Assembly (NCBI RefSeq): GCF_026914265.1
Contig: NC_069133.1
Location: forward strand, 12,221,937-12,285,936
Direction: 5' to 3'
DNA length: 64,000 bases
Origin: Mya arenaria
Lineage: Eukaryota > Mollusca > Bivalvia > Myida > Myidae
The translations under genes were made by a program, and so were the position numbers. The notes under the pieces were generated by a model. It saw only the letters and a list, made by a program, of their open reading frames with translations, did no database searches and was not told the origin of the DNA. Within the stretch, counting starts at the first letter, position 1. The number at the start of each line of letters is the position of its first letter. This document shows, in pieces, positions 10,301 to 25,300 of this stretch.

Positions 10301-13300
10301 ACAGAACAGTAACATTAAATAATATGAAAATTTCATGTTGGTTTTCAATTTGTTTTGGTTGTCCAGTTAGAGCAGAGGTAATCACTTATGCTTCTGACAA
10401 AGGCCACCCAGGTTCAATTCTCAGCATGGGTGCATGTGAGTTTTGTTGGTGGTCACCAAGCCGGACAAGTGTTTTTTAGAATTCTGTGTCAACCAAAGCA
10501 CAAGACCACACTCTCGCACACCATAATATAACTTCCTTCACAATCAGTGTTAAATAGATAAGAGTTTACTTTAGATGTAATACGCTATTGTATGGTAGAT
10601 ATAATGGTGTTGATTGTGTTTCCAGTCGTTCCATGAAGACAGCTTTTCCTCCTCATTCCACAACCTGTCTGGTATGAAGCCCCTACCTGAGGTAGGTACA
10701 TGCCTTATCTCAATTTTCTACACAGTGATCTCACTTTACAAGCAGATAAGATCTCTGTCACCAATATTAGTAATTAGCTTGATTTTTTGGATTTTTTTTT
10801 TACATATACTTTATATACAATATGTTAGTAAAAATCCACAAATGGAATAGCCCTAAGAACACTGTTTTCAAAGTTATTCTAAATGAAAGAAAATATTAAA
10901 CTCTTTGAATGGGGTCAAAAGATTTTGATCCTCATCACATGACTTTTTTGGTGGCAGTGATTACTGTAATGTATGGTCAAGGGCCATGTGTCAAGGGAAG
11001 TAACTGCTGTGTGGAGTTTGGCCATACATGCGATTATAAGGGAATCATTATGCCACTCTTTTTGTAGACATTGTAGAAACAAGTATTAATTTTGAACATT
11101 TCAGAACAGCTTTTGATATAAACATTGAAATTGGAATTAAGTACCAAGTAACTAGTTAAAATTGCAAAATTAAAAAAAAATCACATTTGGAATGTGTCAG
11201 AATATTTGACCAGTGTGATTTCTAGAAAAGGGCTTGTAAGCTATTTCTTACTTTTCAATTATAATGTAGCATCTTTATGGCAATTGTATACAATACTTAA
11301 AAGATACAGGCTCCATTTAGAGACAATTGAATCAGTGTGCACACATACACAAACATTTTAATGGCATTGCCTAAATGATGTGAAAGCAATACATGTCTTC
11401 AGTATAATGGAACTGCATTGAAATGCCATGTGAGAGTTTCATACTTGTACTGTTGATTCTCAGGAGACAGAGGATGTGACTACCACCAATGTGCGCCTAC
11501 TGCTGGAGGAAGATCCAGGTATCTCAGGTGTGTAACTGTAGGATTTAAAGTGGTTTCTTGTTCGCTCCTGTTGTTCATTTTTTAAGAAGAAAAAACAAGG
11601 TACTGTCATGGCTTAGGCCATTGTGTCAGCATGCAAAACCTTTTACCTTGTCCATAACTCGAAACATGCAAGATATTTAAATAAAAATAAATGTAACATA
11701 AAAACAAGGCCCATACCTCTGGCATTAATAAATGTTGATACTTGCCCCTTTCTTCACTGAGAAACAACAGACCAGCATTATTAGTGTATGCTCTGTGGCA
11801 CTCTTGTCATATAATAAATATCGAAGTGATATTGAAAAATAAAAATAGACTGACATGACTTCATGTAGAGTCTAGCAAGAACAGCTTCATATTTTCCTTT
11901 TATTTACTTATAGCACACAAATTGTATAAATATTATGTCTAGAAACCAAACTATAGATTGAGGATAAGTTTGTTTTATGTGGTGGGCTTTCACACAAGAG
12001 GCATTATGGACACCAGTACAGGTTTCTCTACTCAGGAAATGGCCTCGAGAGATCACATTCAAGCTTAAATAAGTAATAATGAATAAAGCTCTCACTTACA
12101 GCCTCCAAGAGCCTGTACACTGACTTCCTGCAGTGTTTGAAGGAGCACGCCCCGGCGGACGAACTTTTTACCCTCGTGGAAGGATACGAGGGGCTCTGTC
12201 AGGAACAAGTCTCTATGCTCAAGAAACTCATCAGACACGCCTCCAGACAAGATGAAAAGTAGGTCCTTGTTGTCTGCATTGTGTCATACTTACATATTTA
12301 AAATTCTCTGTCTGTTAGTTCGTACACTCTGTACCAAAACAATATTTGATGACAATGAATCAATCAATCATGATTAACCTTTGGTGCTTCCTTCAGTTAA
12401 ATAATGTAAATGTTGGATTTACTTGACACATTGTTATTGTATATCATTGCTTCCAATGAAAAATTATGTTAGGGTTGATGCCAGCAGTGTATTACTTGAC
12501 CTCAAAAACTGTTCAAGATATTCATATGAAACTTGAGACGATGCACATGTACAGCCAGGTTCATAACCTTATAATAATTGTCTACTAATACCTATTGTTT
12601 GACTGAAAAAATAATCGACCAGCATTGGTGTTCTCTCCGTGGTGCTCTTGTATTTTATGCTATGGTCAGGCTTTCAAGCGTGCCCTTCTTTTTCTACTTT
12701 TTCCTATGTTTTTGTTAGGCTCCTACTTTTTCTTGAAAAAGCCCTATTATCCCTACTTTTTTGTAAAAATAGTTCGAAAAATAATAGAAAAGTTTTAATT
12801 AAATGCATTAATTAAAATAATCTTAATCTTGAATTAAATAAGGAGCCATTTTTAGTATTTTTGAAGGATTAGTTTGCTGCAAGAGGGTTTCTATGATGAT
12901 ATGAGTGGTTGACAAGTCAGAGACACCCATTTAAGGTTCATCTCCTCATCCTGTGAATAAATCCCTCTTGAAGTACTGGTTTCTAAGCAAAGATAACTAC
13001 ATGTACATCACAATTGATGAATAGGTTTATTAGTCATTTATTTTCATCCAAAAAAGTAAGTTAAAAGAGCTCTACTATCCCTACTTTTTCTCTCAATAGC
13101 CCTATTTTACCCTACTTTTTCAAAAAAATCCTACTTTTATCCCTACTTTTTCTGTTATTGGTCACTTGAAAGCCTGTATGGTTCTTTCAAAATTTAACCA
13201 TAAATACTATGAGTATCAGTCTTTTGTGGGGGTTAAAAATTCCTTTATAATTGTTGTCTTCCCTCTACATGTAGAAATTAGAATTTATTTTCACTATAAT

Positions 13301-16300
13301 TATTTAGCATCTTTTTGATAATCTTATCTGTGTCCAACATTAACAAAGATGTTCAGAGGTCTTTATGAGCTGTTCTTTTAATCTCTTCTTGAAGGATGTA
13401 AATGGAGTGCATTCGACCAACATCTAGTAGATTTACACATCATCTAAATAATATCCCAAATTTAGTCTGACGCTCCACATGTATATAATCTCAATAACAT
13501 TCCAGGTTCACAAAGACTTTCAAAGTTTTGCATGAGCTGTGTCTGGAGGAGTCTACATGGAAGCTGGCCAAGAACCTGTTCAAGGACAGACAGGAGTCCG
13601 CCGTGCAGGAGGACATTGGGATGGACCAGGATGGGGATGACGCCCCCCTTGTGCAGGGAATTCTACAGAGTGACAGGAAGATCGTCAATGAACTGTTTGA
13701 GAAGGAGCAGGCTATCAGGGAGGCACAGGTATAGTGTGGTAGTTGTTTCCCCTTAAGTGAAACAGTATGTGTTAAGAAATGCATTATTGTGTGGTTAACT
13801 CAGGGTTCTCAATAAGTTTTTTTATAACAGTCTCAAATAGTGAAGTACCGGTAGTCGCTCAACTGCTACTTATTGTACTTAAATTTCACTAATTTTTCAA
13901 AACTTGAACTGGCCCAATTTGCCATTTCAACTGTCCATTTTGGCTGGAGGTCGGTTCTTATTGACAACACTGTTAACTAATAAAAACAGTGTCATGTCTT
14001 TGACATCATTCATAGATTTTTGAAATATGATCAATATCAACCACAAAAAACGAGTCCAGATATGGTGCCATGTGTTTTTTAAAACAATCTTCTATGGAAA
14101 CTGTTTTTAACCTTTTTTACTTGACATGAAACATCCTTTGCTTAGAATACTTTAAGATCAGAAATATTATCAAATTAAAAAATGCACTAGTGCTATGATT
14201 GAATCACCATTTATCAGTGAATGATAATAGGGTAAATATTTTTTTTAATGTGAATATATTTTTTTACGCAGTTGGTTGTGGATTGGCTGGAGAGTGGGGC
14301 CCAGGACGACTTTGAAAACTTCTCTGAGAATGTCAAGTTCTTCTCAGACAGGGCCGTAGGATAGTATGTATTCAATTTTCAACTTTATTGAAGGAAACAT
14401 CCATGAGTCTTTGATTACATGTCGTTATTCCTGCAATGTTCTATAAATTGTTACTTAGGATGTTTTATCTGAATGATCATTTTTTAAATGCAAAAAAAAA
14501 TCCAGGCCAGTATTCAATACTGATTTTATCCTTAGCCTTAGACTTGCCTCTACAGTTATTCCATTCAGCTTGTTGGTCAGCTAAACATACAGGCCAATGG
14601 AAACACTTAGTTTCTAATCTTAAATTTAAGTCCAATCTAAGTTGCTTATTGAATATTGCCCAGCTGAATGGGGTTATATATTGAATGAAAACGAAAGTAA
14701 CATTCATCTGCCGTTTGAACAGTCATGGTGTTTGAAAACAACATAATAAACAATTTAATATGGCTGTGTTGTTTAAGCTGTTCAATATCCAGCCTTGTAC
14801 AACCATCTTCTAGTTCTATGCAATTGTACTTTATGGCTATTCCTTTTTGACATGTAACTCTAGGGGTAGAAGGCAATTCTAAATTATGCCATCCCCCTAC
14901 AGAAGCAAATTTACCCTGTTGGGGTCCAAATTAGCGAAAAAGACACCCACCCATATACTATGAAAATAATTGCCTTCCTCTGGATGTTATATGATTTTTC
15001 TGGAATAGCCCTTAATAGGGAGGGCTTCCATGATCTATCTATTCTGATTCAGGTTATTTATGGAGTGCTCTCATGTTTTGCTATTAGTATTTGGTACTCT
15101 CCCATGCCACGCCCTATGCCACGTAACTTGATGAATGTGATATGATTATTATTGTTTGAACAAAAAGGTATAGAAATATGTCTTAACTTTTCAGTGAGAA
15201 TTCCCGACATCGGTTGATGAACAAATCTTCTGGAGTGCCTACAGGAGCAGAGCGATCTCAAGTCACAGAATTGGTAAGTACCGGTAGTGTGTTGATAAAG
15301 GTTCAGTTCCCTACAGGCTACAATGGCGTCTCTAAAATAGCTAAATAGCTTCATTAATGGCTTTGGTAGCAGTAAATGTATGTAAAGTAGGATTCAATTT
15401 CAGTATTATATGGCACATTATGGAAAAAGGAATTGATTTAGTAAATAAGTGAGTGTAGATGTAGATTGCAAGATGGTTTTGAAGTTATCAAATATGTGCT
15501 AGGCTGAAGTTGAACTGATTTTGGGCTAGTGGAAATTTCCAAATATCCTATGTTTAATACATGCATGGTTTTACTGCATTTTACACTAAAATTTAGAAAT
15601 TCAGAATTTTGCTTGAAAATCTAAAGCAATTGATTTGGGCTGGTTGCAAGAATAATAATACCAGTATGTGGTATTTGATACATCCCCTTTGCATTCTGTA
15701 TCCACCTGCAGGACCCAGATGCCCCGATGCGACAGAACATGCTCCTTGATGACCTTGACAAGGAAGACGAAGACAGGCTACTTCAGTACATCTTTATTTG
15801 TCTCCGCGCAGGACAGTTGGAAAAGGTACAACATGGCTGCATGGTTATCACAGATTGAAATTTCTTACAGTTTTTATACGCCTGAAGGGTCGTATTATGT
15901 TATGGCCTCCATCATCTGTCCGTCTGTCTGTCCGTCTGTCCTTCCGTTAGCAATTCCGTGTCCGGGCCATAACTTGGTAACTAATAAAGCGATTTTCAAA
16001 TAACTTTATACAAATCATCACTACATTAAAAGGATGTGTCGCGCGCAATTTCCAGGTCCATACCTCAAAGACTAGAATCACCATGGGGGTGCGTTAGCAA
16101 ATCCGTGTCCGGGCCACAACTTGGTCACTAATAAAGTCATTTTCAAATAACTTAATACAAAGCATCATTACATTAAAAGGATGTGTCGCGCGCAATTTCC
16201 AGGTCAGGTCCATACCTCAAACACTAGAATCACTATGGGGGGGGGGGGACGTTAGCAATTCCATGTCCAGGCCATAACTGGGTTACTACTAAAGCAATTT

Positions 16301-19300
16301 TCAAATAACTTTATACAAATCATCTCTACATTTAAAGGATTTGTCAAGCATGCTTTCCAGGTCCGTACTTCAAAGGCTAATTTCACTGGGGGGCGTTAGC
16401 AATTCCGTGTCCGGGGCATAACTTGGTAACTAATAAAGCGATTTTCAAATAACTTTATACAAATCATCACTACATTAAAAGGATGTGTCGCGCGCAATTA
16501 TCAGGTCCATACCTCAAAGACTAGAATCACCATGGGGGTGCGTTAGCAAATCCGTGTCCGGGCCACAACTTGGTCACTAATAAAGTCATTTTCAAATAAC
16601 TTTATACAAAGCATCATTACATTAAAAGGATGTGTCGCGCGCAATTTCCAGGTCCATACCTCAAACACTAGAATCTACATGGGGGGGGGGACGTTAGCAA
16701 TTCCATGTTCAGGCCATAACTGTGTTACTACTAAAGCAATTTTCAAATAACTTTATACAAATCATCTCTACATTAAAAGGTTTTGTCAAGCATGCTTTCC
16801 AGGTCCGTACCTCAAAGGCTAATTTCACTGGAGGGCGTTAGCAATTCCGTTTCAATATTGGAAGTTTAAGCCTTTGTTGTAAACACTTCACACCTAGTAA
16901 GCAGTATGATAGCATAACCTAAATGTTTATCAAAGACCTCAAGCCGAATCTTCTTCGGGCGTATAATGCTCCGTTTCGCGGTGCTCTTGTTCTATGTGCT
17001 GAAGAATGACCATGACTTTTTGTTGTTTTAAGAAGAAAAGAACTTGAAACATCAGAGATATTAGCATATCCATAGACTCTTGACAGCATTCTTAATTTGA
17101 TAACCAGTAACAATAAGGCTGTGAATCTTGATGTTCAATTTGAAAAAGTGTGCTTTATATTGAAGCATTTGTGGCTAAACTGTTAGTAGAGTTTTGCAAC
17201 TTTGTTGACTGACAAAAAACAGATGTAAATTGGAATCTGCTTGTTAACTTGGGTTTCCTTTTGGTATTACCAGGGTTCGAATTTAACTTTTTTTGATACT
17301 CGCAAATTTTTGCGAGTGCTCAAATTTTCAACTCGCAAAACCAGACACACACTCCCATTTTTTAAGGCAAACCTTTATGTTTGCTAGGAAAAAGTATATA
17401 TTTAATGGAAAACAAATGCTTAAGGTATAGTGTAATTGTTTTAATGAATGATCATGTAATTGTACAATAAACGATATCATCATATATGTAACACTGACAG
17501 TACGAACTGCGGAAGTCTGATCAGGCCAGTATTGGTCTGTGCAAAACGTTCCTTTCGTCATTTGTGTTGAGGGTCAATTTAATGTTCCACTCCCTCTTCC
17601 AAATAGTAACAGTTTAAACGGAATTATTTCATTTTGGCTTCTTTTTTTGAACTGATTGATCATTGCCATCTGCCGTCGGCGATTTTAAAATCAACACGCG
17701 TAAAAAAAACTTATCTTTTAGCTTGTCATCATTATACAGACGGTGTCTCGATACGATTATCGCTAAATACCGCCACCAAAAATGGAAACGAAAGACCAGT
17801 CTACAAAAATACATAGTAACGAGTACCTGCCACATAGTAACGAGTATCTGTCTGTGTGCATAACGTCAATCTATGTCATCAATTTCTGCGTGATTATCGG
17901 AAAACGAAAGTAGGCATTTCTAAAATTAGTTTTATATCTTTTGTGCAGGAATTGATAATATCTATTTCGAGGATTGCATATTTTCTGTAAATTTTGAACT
18001 CGCAAAGTTTTGCGAGTGTCTTTAAATTCAACTGGCAATTTTCAATTTTGGCTCGCAATTTGCGAGTGTGCGAGTGCTAAATTCGAACCCTGATTACCTA
18101 ATAAGTGAGAGCATTTTTTTTGCAGAAGTTACATTGTGTAGCCAAATTGGAAAGTTGAATTATTTTCACCTGAACAGCTCCTCATATTTCAGGCCCAGAA
18201 GACATGTATTGACTGTGGACAGGCTTGGCGAGCTGCAACTCTCGAGGGATGGCGACTATTTCATGACCCAAACTTCTCCGGGCTCGGGCCTGAGTGTCAG
18301 CGCTCGCCAGTGGAGGGAAACCCTAACAGGGACATCTGGAAGATGGTCTGCTGGAACATGGTCCAGGATGTGAGTCATCTATTGAATAAATACTACTAAA
18401 TAATATGCATCATAATCAGGATTTGATTTGTACTGGTATTGATATATATGCACTGTCATGCGCTCAATCTTGAAATTATCTTTGAATTATGTACAAAAAT
18501 TTATTTAATAGCTGGTCTGTTTTTATGAGGAAAGCTGGTTACTGCAGTGTTTCTTCCTGACCATTTATTTATCACGCCCAAATGCTTAAACATATACTTT
18601 TTCACAAATGTGATAACAAAATTTCCAGTTTATTTTTTTGTTGTAAAAAAAGTTTTGAAACCAATACATTATATGAATCATGCTAGTATTTTTACCTTTT
18701 TTTCCAAAACAATGCTACTTTTCCTCTTACAAATAGCCCCTCAACCATTCCCTCTGATTATATACATGTCTGAAATAAATCATCATCAAATATACAAACA
18801 GAATACATTTTAGTTGCCAGAGTATTCAAGGTGAGAGAACTCCAAATTAATGACATATCATATTTTACATAATGTCACAATGATAATTCTTATTTCAGCC
18901 TCGTGTAAATACCTACGAGAAGGCAATATACTCAGTTCTCAGCGGGAATCTCCGCGGTCTTCTGCCTGTGTGCCGGTCCTGGGTGGACTATTTGTGGGCC
19001 TATTTCCGTACGTTAGTTGATGTCAAGGTGGAAAATGAGATACGTCTGAAATCCACTATCAGGCGCTCCCTGGAAAACCTGCCGGGGGAATACTGGGAGA
19101 AAAAGTTAGATTCTTTTTGCCACTTTGTATTGAAATAGGAGCTTTTGTCTATGAACTGTGAAGTAATAATTGTAAACATAACATTGTTGTGAATACAAGG
19201 GGTTTCCTGTTGTATTCTGGCAGTAACCTTGTCAATTATGATTCTATAAGCTATAAGTTTTTTTCACAGAAATTAGTATAAACGTACATGACCTGTTTTT

Positions 19301-22300
19301 TGATCATTTAAATATTTTATTATTGGTATTTTTGAAAACTGATATATGTTTGAAAGTATTTTCTTCGTTTTTGTCTACACATTACCATACCTGTAGCGTA
19401 AAAAGTAGGCAGAGCTTGACTATTAAATAACATGTACGTCACTTACAACGTTATTCATTTATATCACACACTAATTATTGAACGTTGTCCTTGACAACAG
19501 AATGCAAAACATTACCCACTGACCTTGTGATTGAACAGGGCTTCCATTAAGAATTTGAAACTGGAAGTATGAACTTCCTGACAATCAATTTAGGAAGTTT
19601 TTCACTGAAATGTGGAAGTTTATGTCTCCAGAATACAATATATTTTTTAACTATTTTTCAACAAGTATTAAAAATCAAATAATTTGCAACTTTAACTTGC
19701 CAAATTCACAGACTTATATTTTAATAATTTGTTTTACTAAAAGACCTAAACTGATTGAAATTGTGACCAGAAAAGTCATATTGACAAAAGGTTTTGATAT
19801 TTTGAACTTCCAAGCTTTTAACTTTGGAAGTTTTCTTCAGAATTATGGAAATTTTGGTACTTCCGAAGAATCAATTTTGGAAGTTTTAACCAATTTCTAG
19901 GGAGTAATATACTTCCAAACTTCCTTTAATGGAAGCCCTGATTGAAATAAAAAAAACTTGGCTAAAACACTCCAAAACACTCCTGTATAATTTCAATAAT
20001 TTGGGTTATGGTTGCAGTTCCTAGTACTACTATTACAGATATACTACGGTACTATCATTGAAATTTTACCAATTGTAAAAATTGATTTTACCATTGTACC
20101 AGCCTGAATGCTAAGACAGTGTTCCGAGAGATAGAAGCTAATGAATCTCTGAAGCAGGAGGCTTATGAGCTGCATCATATCATCCAGAAATACATCATCC
20201 TAGGGGATATTACCGGTAAGGGGTATTCAAACATTCAACCTGCCTCATGAAAGAACTTTTACATTCTATCGTCCCCCTATAGAAGTTTATTTAAGGTCAA
20301 AAGGTTGAAAAAGATGACGAGTCTCCACCTATTAAATTTCTTTATTTTGCATTCATTGAATATTTAAATGTAAAAGCAGTAATGGGTGTTATACCATTAT
20401 AAAATTGAACACAAGGGTTATGTTTTATATATGGGCATAATTAAAAAAATATAACATGAGAAATAATCAATTACTTGAGTAATTAGCTGTATTTCAGATT
20501 TTTCTTATTTCATATTTAAAAAAAAATGACATGCACATGTACATCAATAAAATTAGCATTGCCTCTGTTGTTTTTATTATTCTTTCCTCAAAATTACTTG
20601 CAATCATGTTCTGTGGTAGAGTTAATATCTTAGCTTCATAACCTTGAAACATTCAATCTTGACGGAGTTATAACACCTTTGCCATTGCCGTCTCTGAATA
20701 GGCCTGGTAGACGTCCTGTATGAGCGTGTGACGGGCCCCGACATCTCGCCCCACACCCTGAGGTTCCTGGCTCACTTTGTGCTCTTCCTGCGACATATTG
20801 GGCACAGATCACAGGTAAGTTGAGCCATAATATATTTGTTACTGCTCTAGGGCTGTAGCTGTAGGGTTATCAAAGGGTGCTGCACCCTGTCCTTTTTCAG
20901 TAGCACCCTCCTGCCCTCATGGAGACGCGCATGAGAACCCTTCTGCCTTCATAGAATTAAATGCTCAAAACTGTCAAAATTGCTTTTTAATTTTTTTAAA
21001 CTTATGATAAGATTATAAATACATACCTTACATATCTGGCAGTTGATGGCTAATATTACTTCGATTAAACACAATTTCTAACATATTTTGCCAAATTCAT
21101 GAAGTTCTTCATAGCCATATTCAATGTGTCCTTATTACCCTGAGCACCCTGTCCCTTTTCTGCAGCACCCTGTCCCTTTTCTGCAGCACCCTGTCCCTTT
21201 TCAGCAGCACCCTGTCCCTTTTCTGCAGCACCCTGTCCCTTTTCTGCAGCACCCTGTCCCTTTTCTGCAGCACCCTGTCCCTTTTCTGCAGCACCCTGCC
21301 CCTTTTCTGCAGCACCCTGTCTCTTCTGCAGCACCCTGTCCCTTTTCTGCAGCACCCTGTCCCTTTTCTGCAGCACCCTGTCCCTTTTCAGCAGCACCCT
21401 GTCCCTTTTCTGCAGCACCCTGTCCCTTTCTGCAGCACCCTGTCCCTTTTCTGCAGCACCCTGTCCCTTTTCTGCAGCACCCTGTGCTTTTAAATCTTGG
21501 CTAAAACCCTATGCTCAGTAGACATCATTCTGAATTCAAAATCATTTGGTTTCTTAATATTCTGGCATGTGCCATTCTCATATTATACATTTCATAAAAA
21601 ATAAAACCCCAAATAAAGTCTATTGCAATGAAATGTGTATAATTTTGATTGACAGAACAAATAATGTTATCTAAATCTATCTTTTCATGAAGGAGAGCCA
21701 GTGTGACATGATACTGGAGAGATACGTGGAACATCTGATTACCAGTCGCCAACACAGCCTTGTGGCACACTATGTTGCCAAACTGCCCCAGGCTGCACAG
21801 ATACACTGGTACAGCAAGTTCCTGGAGGGTAGGTGTTTCTTTTGATGACTTTGTTAGTTTCATCAATGCCAATTTTTGCGTTAAAATCTGGAAACCTGTA
21901 ATATAACACTGCTGACAAGAGATCAGATAGCAGTTTATCATATTTACGTTCGATAATTGATTTAAGCCATAAAGGCTTAAAGCTTACTTACACTTTAAGA
22001 AAAATGAAACTTTCGGCAGTTTACCAAACAATTGAGATCTGTTCTTTTGTGAATTATCTAATATGACTGAATTTAAGGGATTGATGCCAAAACAAGCCGA
22101 ATCTGAGACAATTTGTTTTTAATAGTGTCCAAACTCTGTGAGAGTCCAGCTTTAAGTCAATGTGGCTCCTGAGAAGCATGGCAGTTACAAAGGGATTACT
22201 TTGTATCATGGTTTCTTCTGTGTTGTCACACTTGTGTTTCGGATCAAATACTTTAGAATGACATGTATTGAGTTTTCTGACTTGCTACACGCATTGGTCA

Positions 22301-25300
22301 TATAACTTGATGGCAGCTCCCTATAGGGGACACATTTCTTTCATGGAATGCAGACAGTATGTTCAAATGCAGTTTTGCAAATTCAATATGTAAAATGGAA
22401 ACTCAAGGGATTAATTTTCTCTAGTGAAACAAATATAACTCGTTATGATTTTCATAAGCGTAACAAATAACCCATTTAGTTGTAACAGTAAAGTAACGAG
22501 TAGAAATTTGTTTTCATTGGAATATGAGAGTACATGTTTACATGTTTCTGACAACCAGAAGTTATCAGAATTATTAGACTGGTTTATTCTATGTAAATGA
22601 GTACGATCTATTTTGGTAAATCATGTTATGGAAGTCGATTCCATTCTGTTCTTACAGCTTCCTTTTCGCACTTGCTTATCTGGAATACAGATGCTTTTTC
22701 TTGAACTCATAAAAGATTCGAAGTATTTTTCAAATACATTGTACATTGGCAATGTAATTCACATTACCAACAATAATGAACTTGTCGGTGTACATATACA
22801 TTTTATATGCACAATGGTTAACCTATACAAATTTTACACATCTTCACATTATTGTGCAGGAATCACAGACCACGAAGAACGGCAACACTTCCTTGAGCTG
22901 GGTGAGGGAGAGGGGCTAGATGTTGCCATGATTACCAAGCGTGTTGTCGAGAACATACGTAGTCGGTCACATGTAGACTTCTCCCGCATACATGATACAC
23001 AGTCGGTGGATACAAACATCTCAGAGGTAGGACTTTAATGTTCTTAATTTTTTTTTGGTGAAAATTGCAGTAAATTTGTAGAAATTACCTGAATGTGTTT
23101 TAATAACTGATTTCTTAAAATAGCTGATGTAGCAACTATAAGCGTTAATTTTTGATAGTAAAAAAAATAAGATAGCGTTAGCAGATGTTTCCCATTGGCA
23201 GAATGCTTAAGTCGCGTGAGAGGATCACTTAAGATAATGTGATTTGAATTTATGTCTAAGGCTTTATTCTGAGTTATTAATTTAACACAGTAGATTTTTT
23301 TTATCAAAATAAGACTTGATACATGATTCATTTGAATCAGTCTTGACATTGGCAGGTTATAATTTAGAACACTTTGCCTATAATTATTTTACCCATATCT
23401 TGTACAGGAGGATCGCCAGAAGATTGAGGCGATCGATTGGTTGGTGTTTGATGTGGCCCAGCGTGCGGAGGCTGTGAGACAGGCCAATGCTGTCATGAGG
23501 ACATTCATTGGTAAGTTAGAAGGTTTGGTTTGATATAGAATATTTATGTGGCTTGCTTAGTATGGCAGACAGGGACAATTTTGTCTGGAGTCGTCCTTCA
23601 TGTTTCCTATTTTCATTTCTAATTTTGACATTTCTTCTTCATTCTTTACCAAACTTGGTAGCAATTGTTGTTGGGACACTATCTAGAGTTAGTTTGATTG
23701 TCACTCTAGAGTGATGGCCCTTGTATTGAAAAAATGATGGATACTCCCAGCAGGGGGACAAACGTCTTTCTAAAAATTAAAAAAGTCTAAAAAAAGTATA
23801 ATTATTTATATTATATATAAATTATCTAATAAGCATGTTCTGATAACTATAAGCTATTTCAATCACTTGTTGAATTACGCCCAGAAGGGAAAAAAATAAT
23901 AATTAACGTAAAAGCGCAGTGTATGTTCACCTTGATTATAGTAGTTTAAGTGTTGTCTTCCTGTGTATTGCAGCCTTAAAGAAGCTGGAAGCTGCCAAGG
24001 CTGTGTTTGACAAACTGCCACCTGACTCTGTGGATGTTATACACAAAATATGGCACCAACAGGTAAGAGTTTATGTACACTGAGAAACATTATCAACGAG
24101 GGTATCGTACATTAAATTTTTCATCTTTTTTTTTTCATGGTTGCTACGCATGACATTTGAAATCAAATAGATTGGGTGGAAAGTTTATACAAGGGTTATT
24201 TGAAGTTACAAATTAAAACTTTGGTTTGATGTAGCATCCCTTCCAATTTCTTGATAATATGAAATCTTGTCCAAGACTCAATGCTGACCACTTATTCCCC
24301 TATTGACAATTCTATTTCAGCATTTTCAATGATTTTTTATTTATTTTAATTGCTTTATAGAAGGACCAAACTCATTCAGCAAGGTGGTATAGGTTTATTT
24401 CTGTAATACAAATAGTCAAATATTCTTTTATATGTGCATGTGAGTAAACTTCCTTCTGGGTTCATTTAAAAGAGTTTATCATCTTAAACTCTGATAAAAA
24501 TCTAGTACACATTATACAAAATGATTCAAATGATTGTTCTTATTTACAGATGGGCACTCCAGTTTTGCCTCCAGAAGACTGCAATGCCATACGTGAATAC
24601 CTGTGCATCAAGGCGTATCTGGTGAGTGGCATTGTCTTTAAACTCTCACACTACTCAATAATTGAGATTGCAGGTTGGGAATCTTTTGGTAGATGTCAAG
24701 GTAGTTGGACTGTTCTTGAGTTCCTTGTAAATCCAAGGAAAATGTATAACACGGAGGATGGGTACACTAGGGGTTTTGCTAGAGATTTATGGAAGGGTGC
24801 TGCACCCTGTCCTTTTTCAGTAGCACTCTTCTGCCCTCATGGAGACCAGCATGGGCATCCTTCTGCCTTCATTGAATTAAGTACTCAAGACTGTTAAATA
24901 TATCTTTTGTGTTGTCTAAAACTTGTAATTATATTATAAATACATACACACTTTACACATCTGGCAGTTGAATCTTAATATTACTTCAATTATTTTAAAA
25001 CACAATTTCTTAGTTCTAACCTTTTTTGTCAAATTCTTAATGTTCAAGTTTTCGTAGCCCGATTCAATGTGCCCTTTTTACCCTTAACACCCTGTCCCTT
25101 TTCGGCAGTACCCAATCCTTTTTGAATCCTGACTAAAACCCTAGTACAATCATCCAAATGTATAAGTTAGGCCCGAGCGTAAAATTCAGGGATTTTCCTT
25201 TCAACTATTCTAACCCATGCATTTGCTATAATTAATTCAATCAAAGCATCATTTATAAAGGTGATACTTTGGTATCGGCAGTTAAAAAAGGGTACGCTGT

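Noticed and set aside
21124..21504. 126-aa plus-strand and 117-aa minus-strand repeat ORFs
   Set aside because: Products of a 21-bp minisatellite in NUP107 intron 16; no independent evidence of coding.
22613..23038. 141-aa ORF as a separate gene
   Set aside because: Only its right part (22860-23026) is coding, as NUP107 exon 18; the left part is intron read-through.
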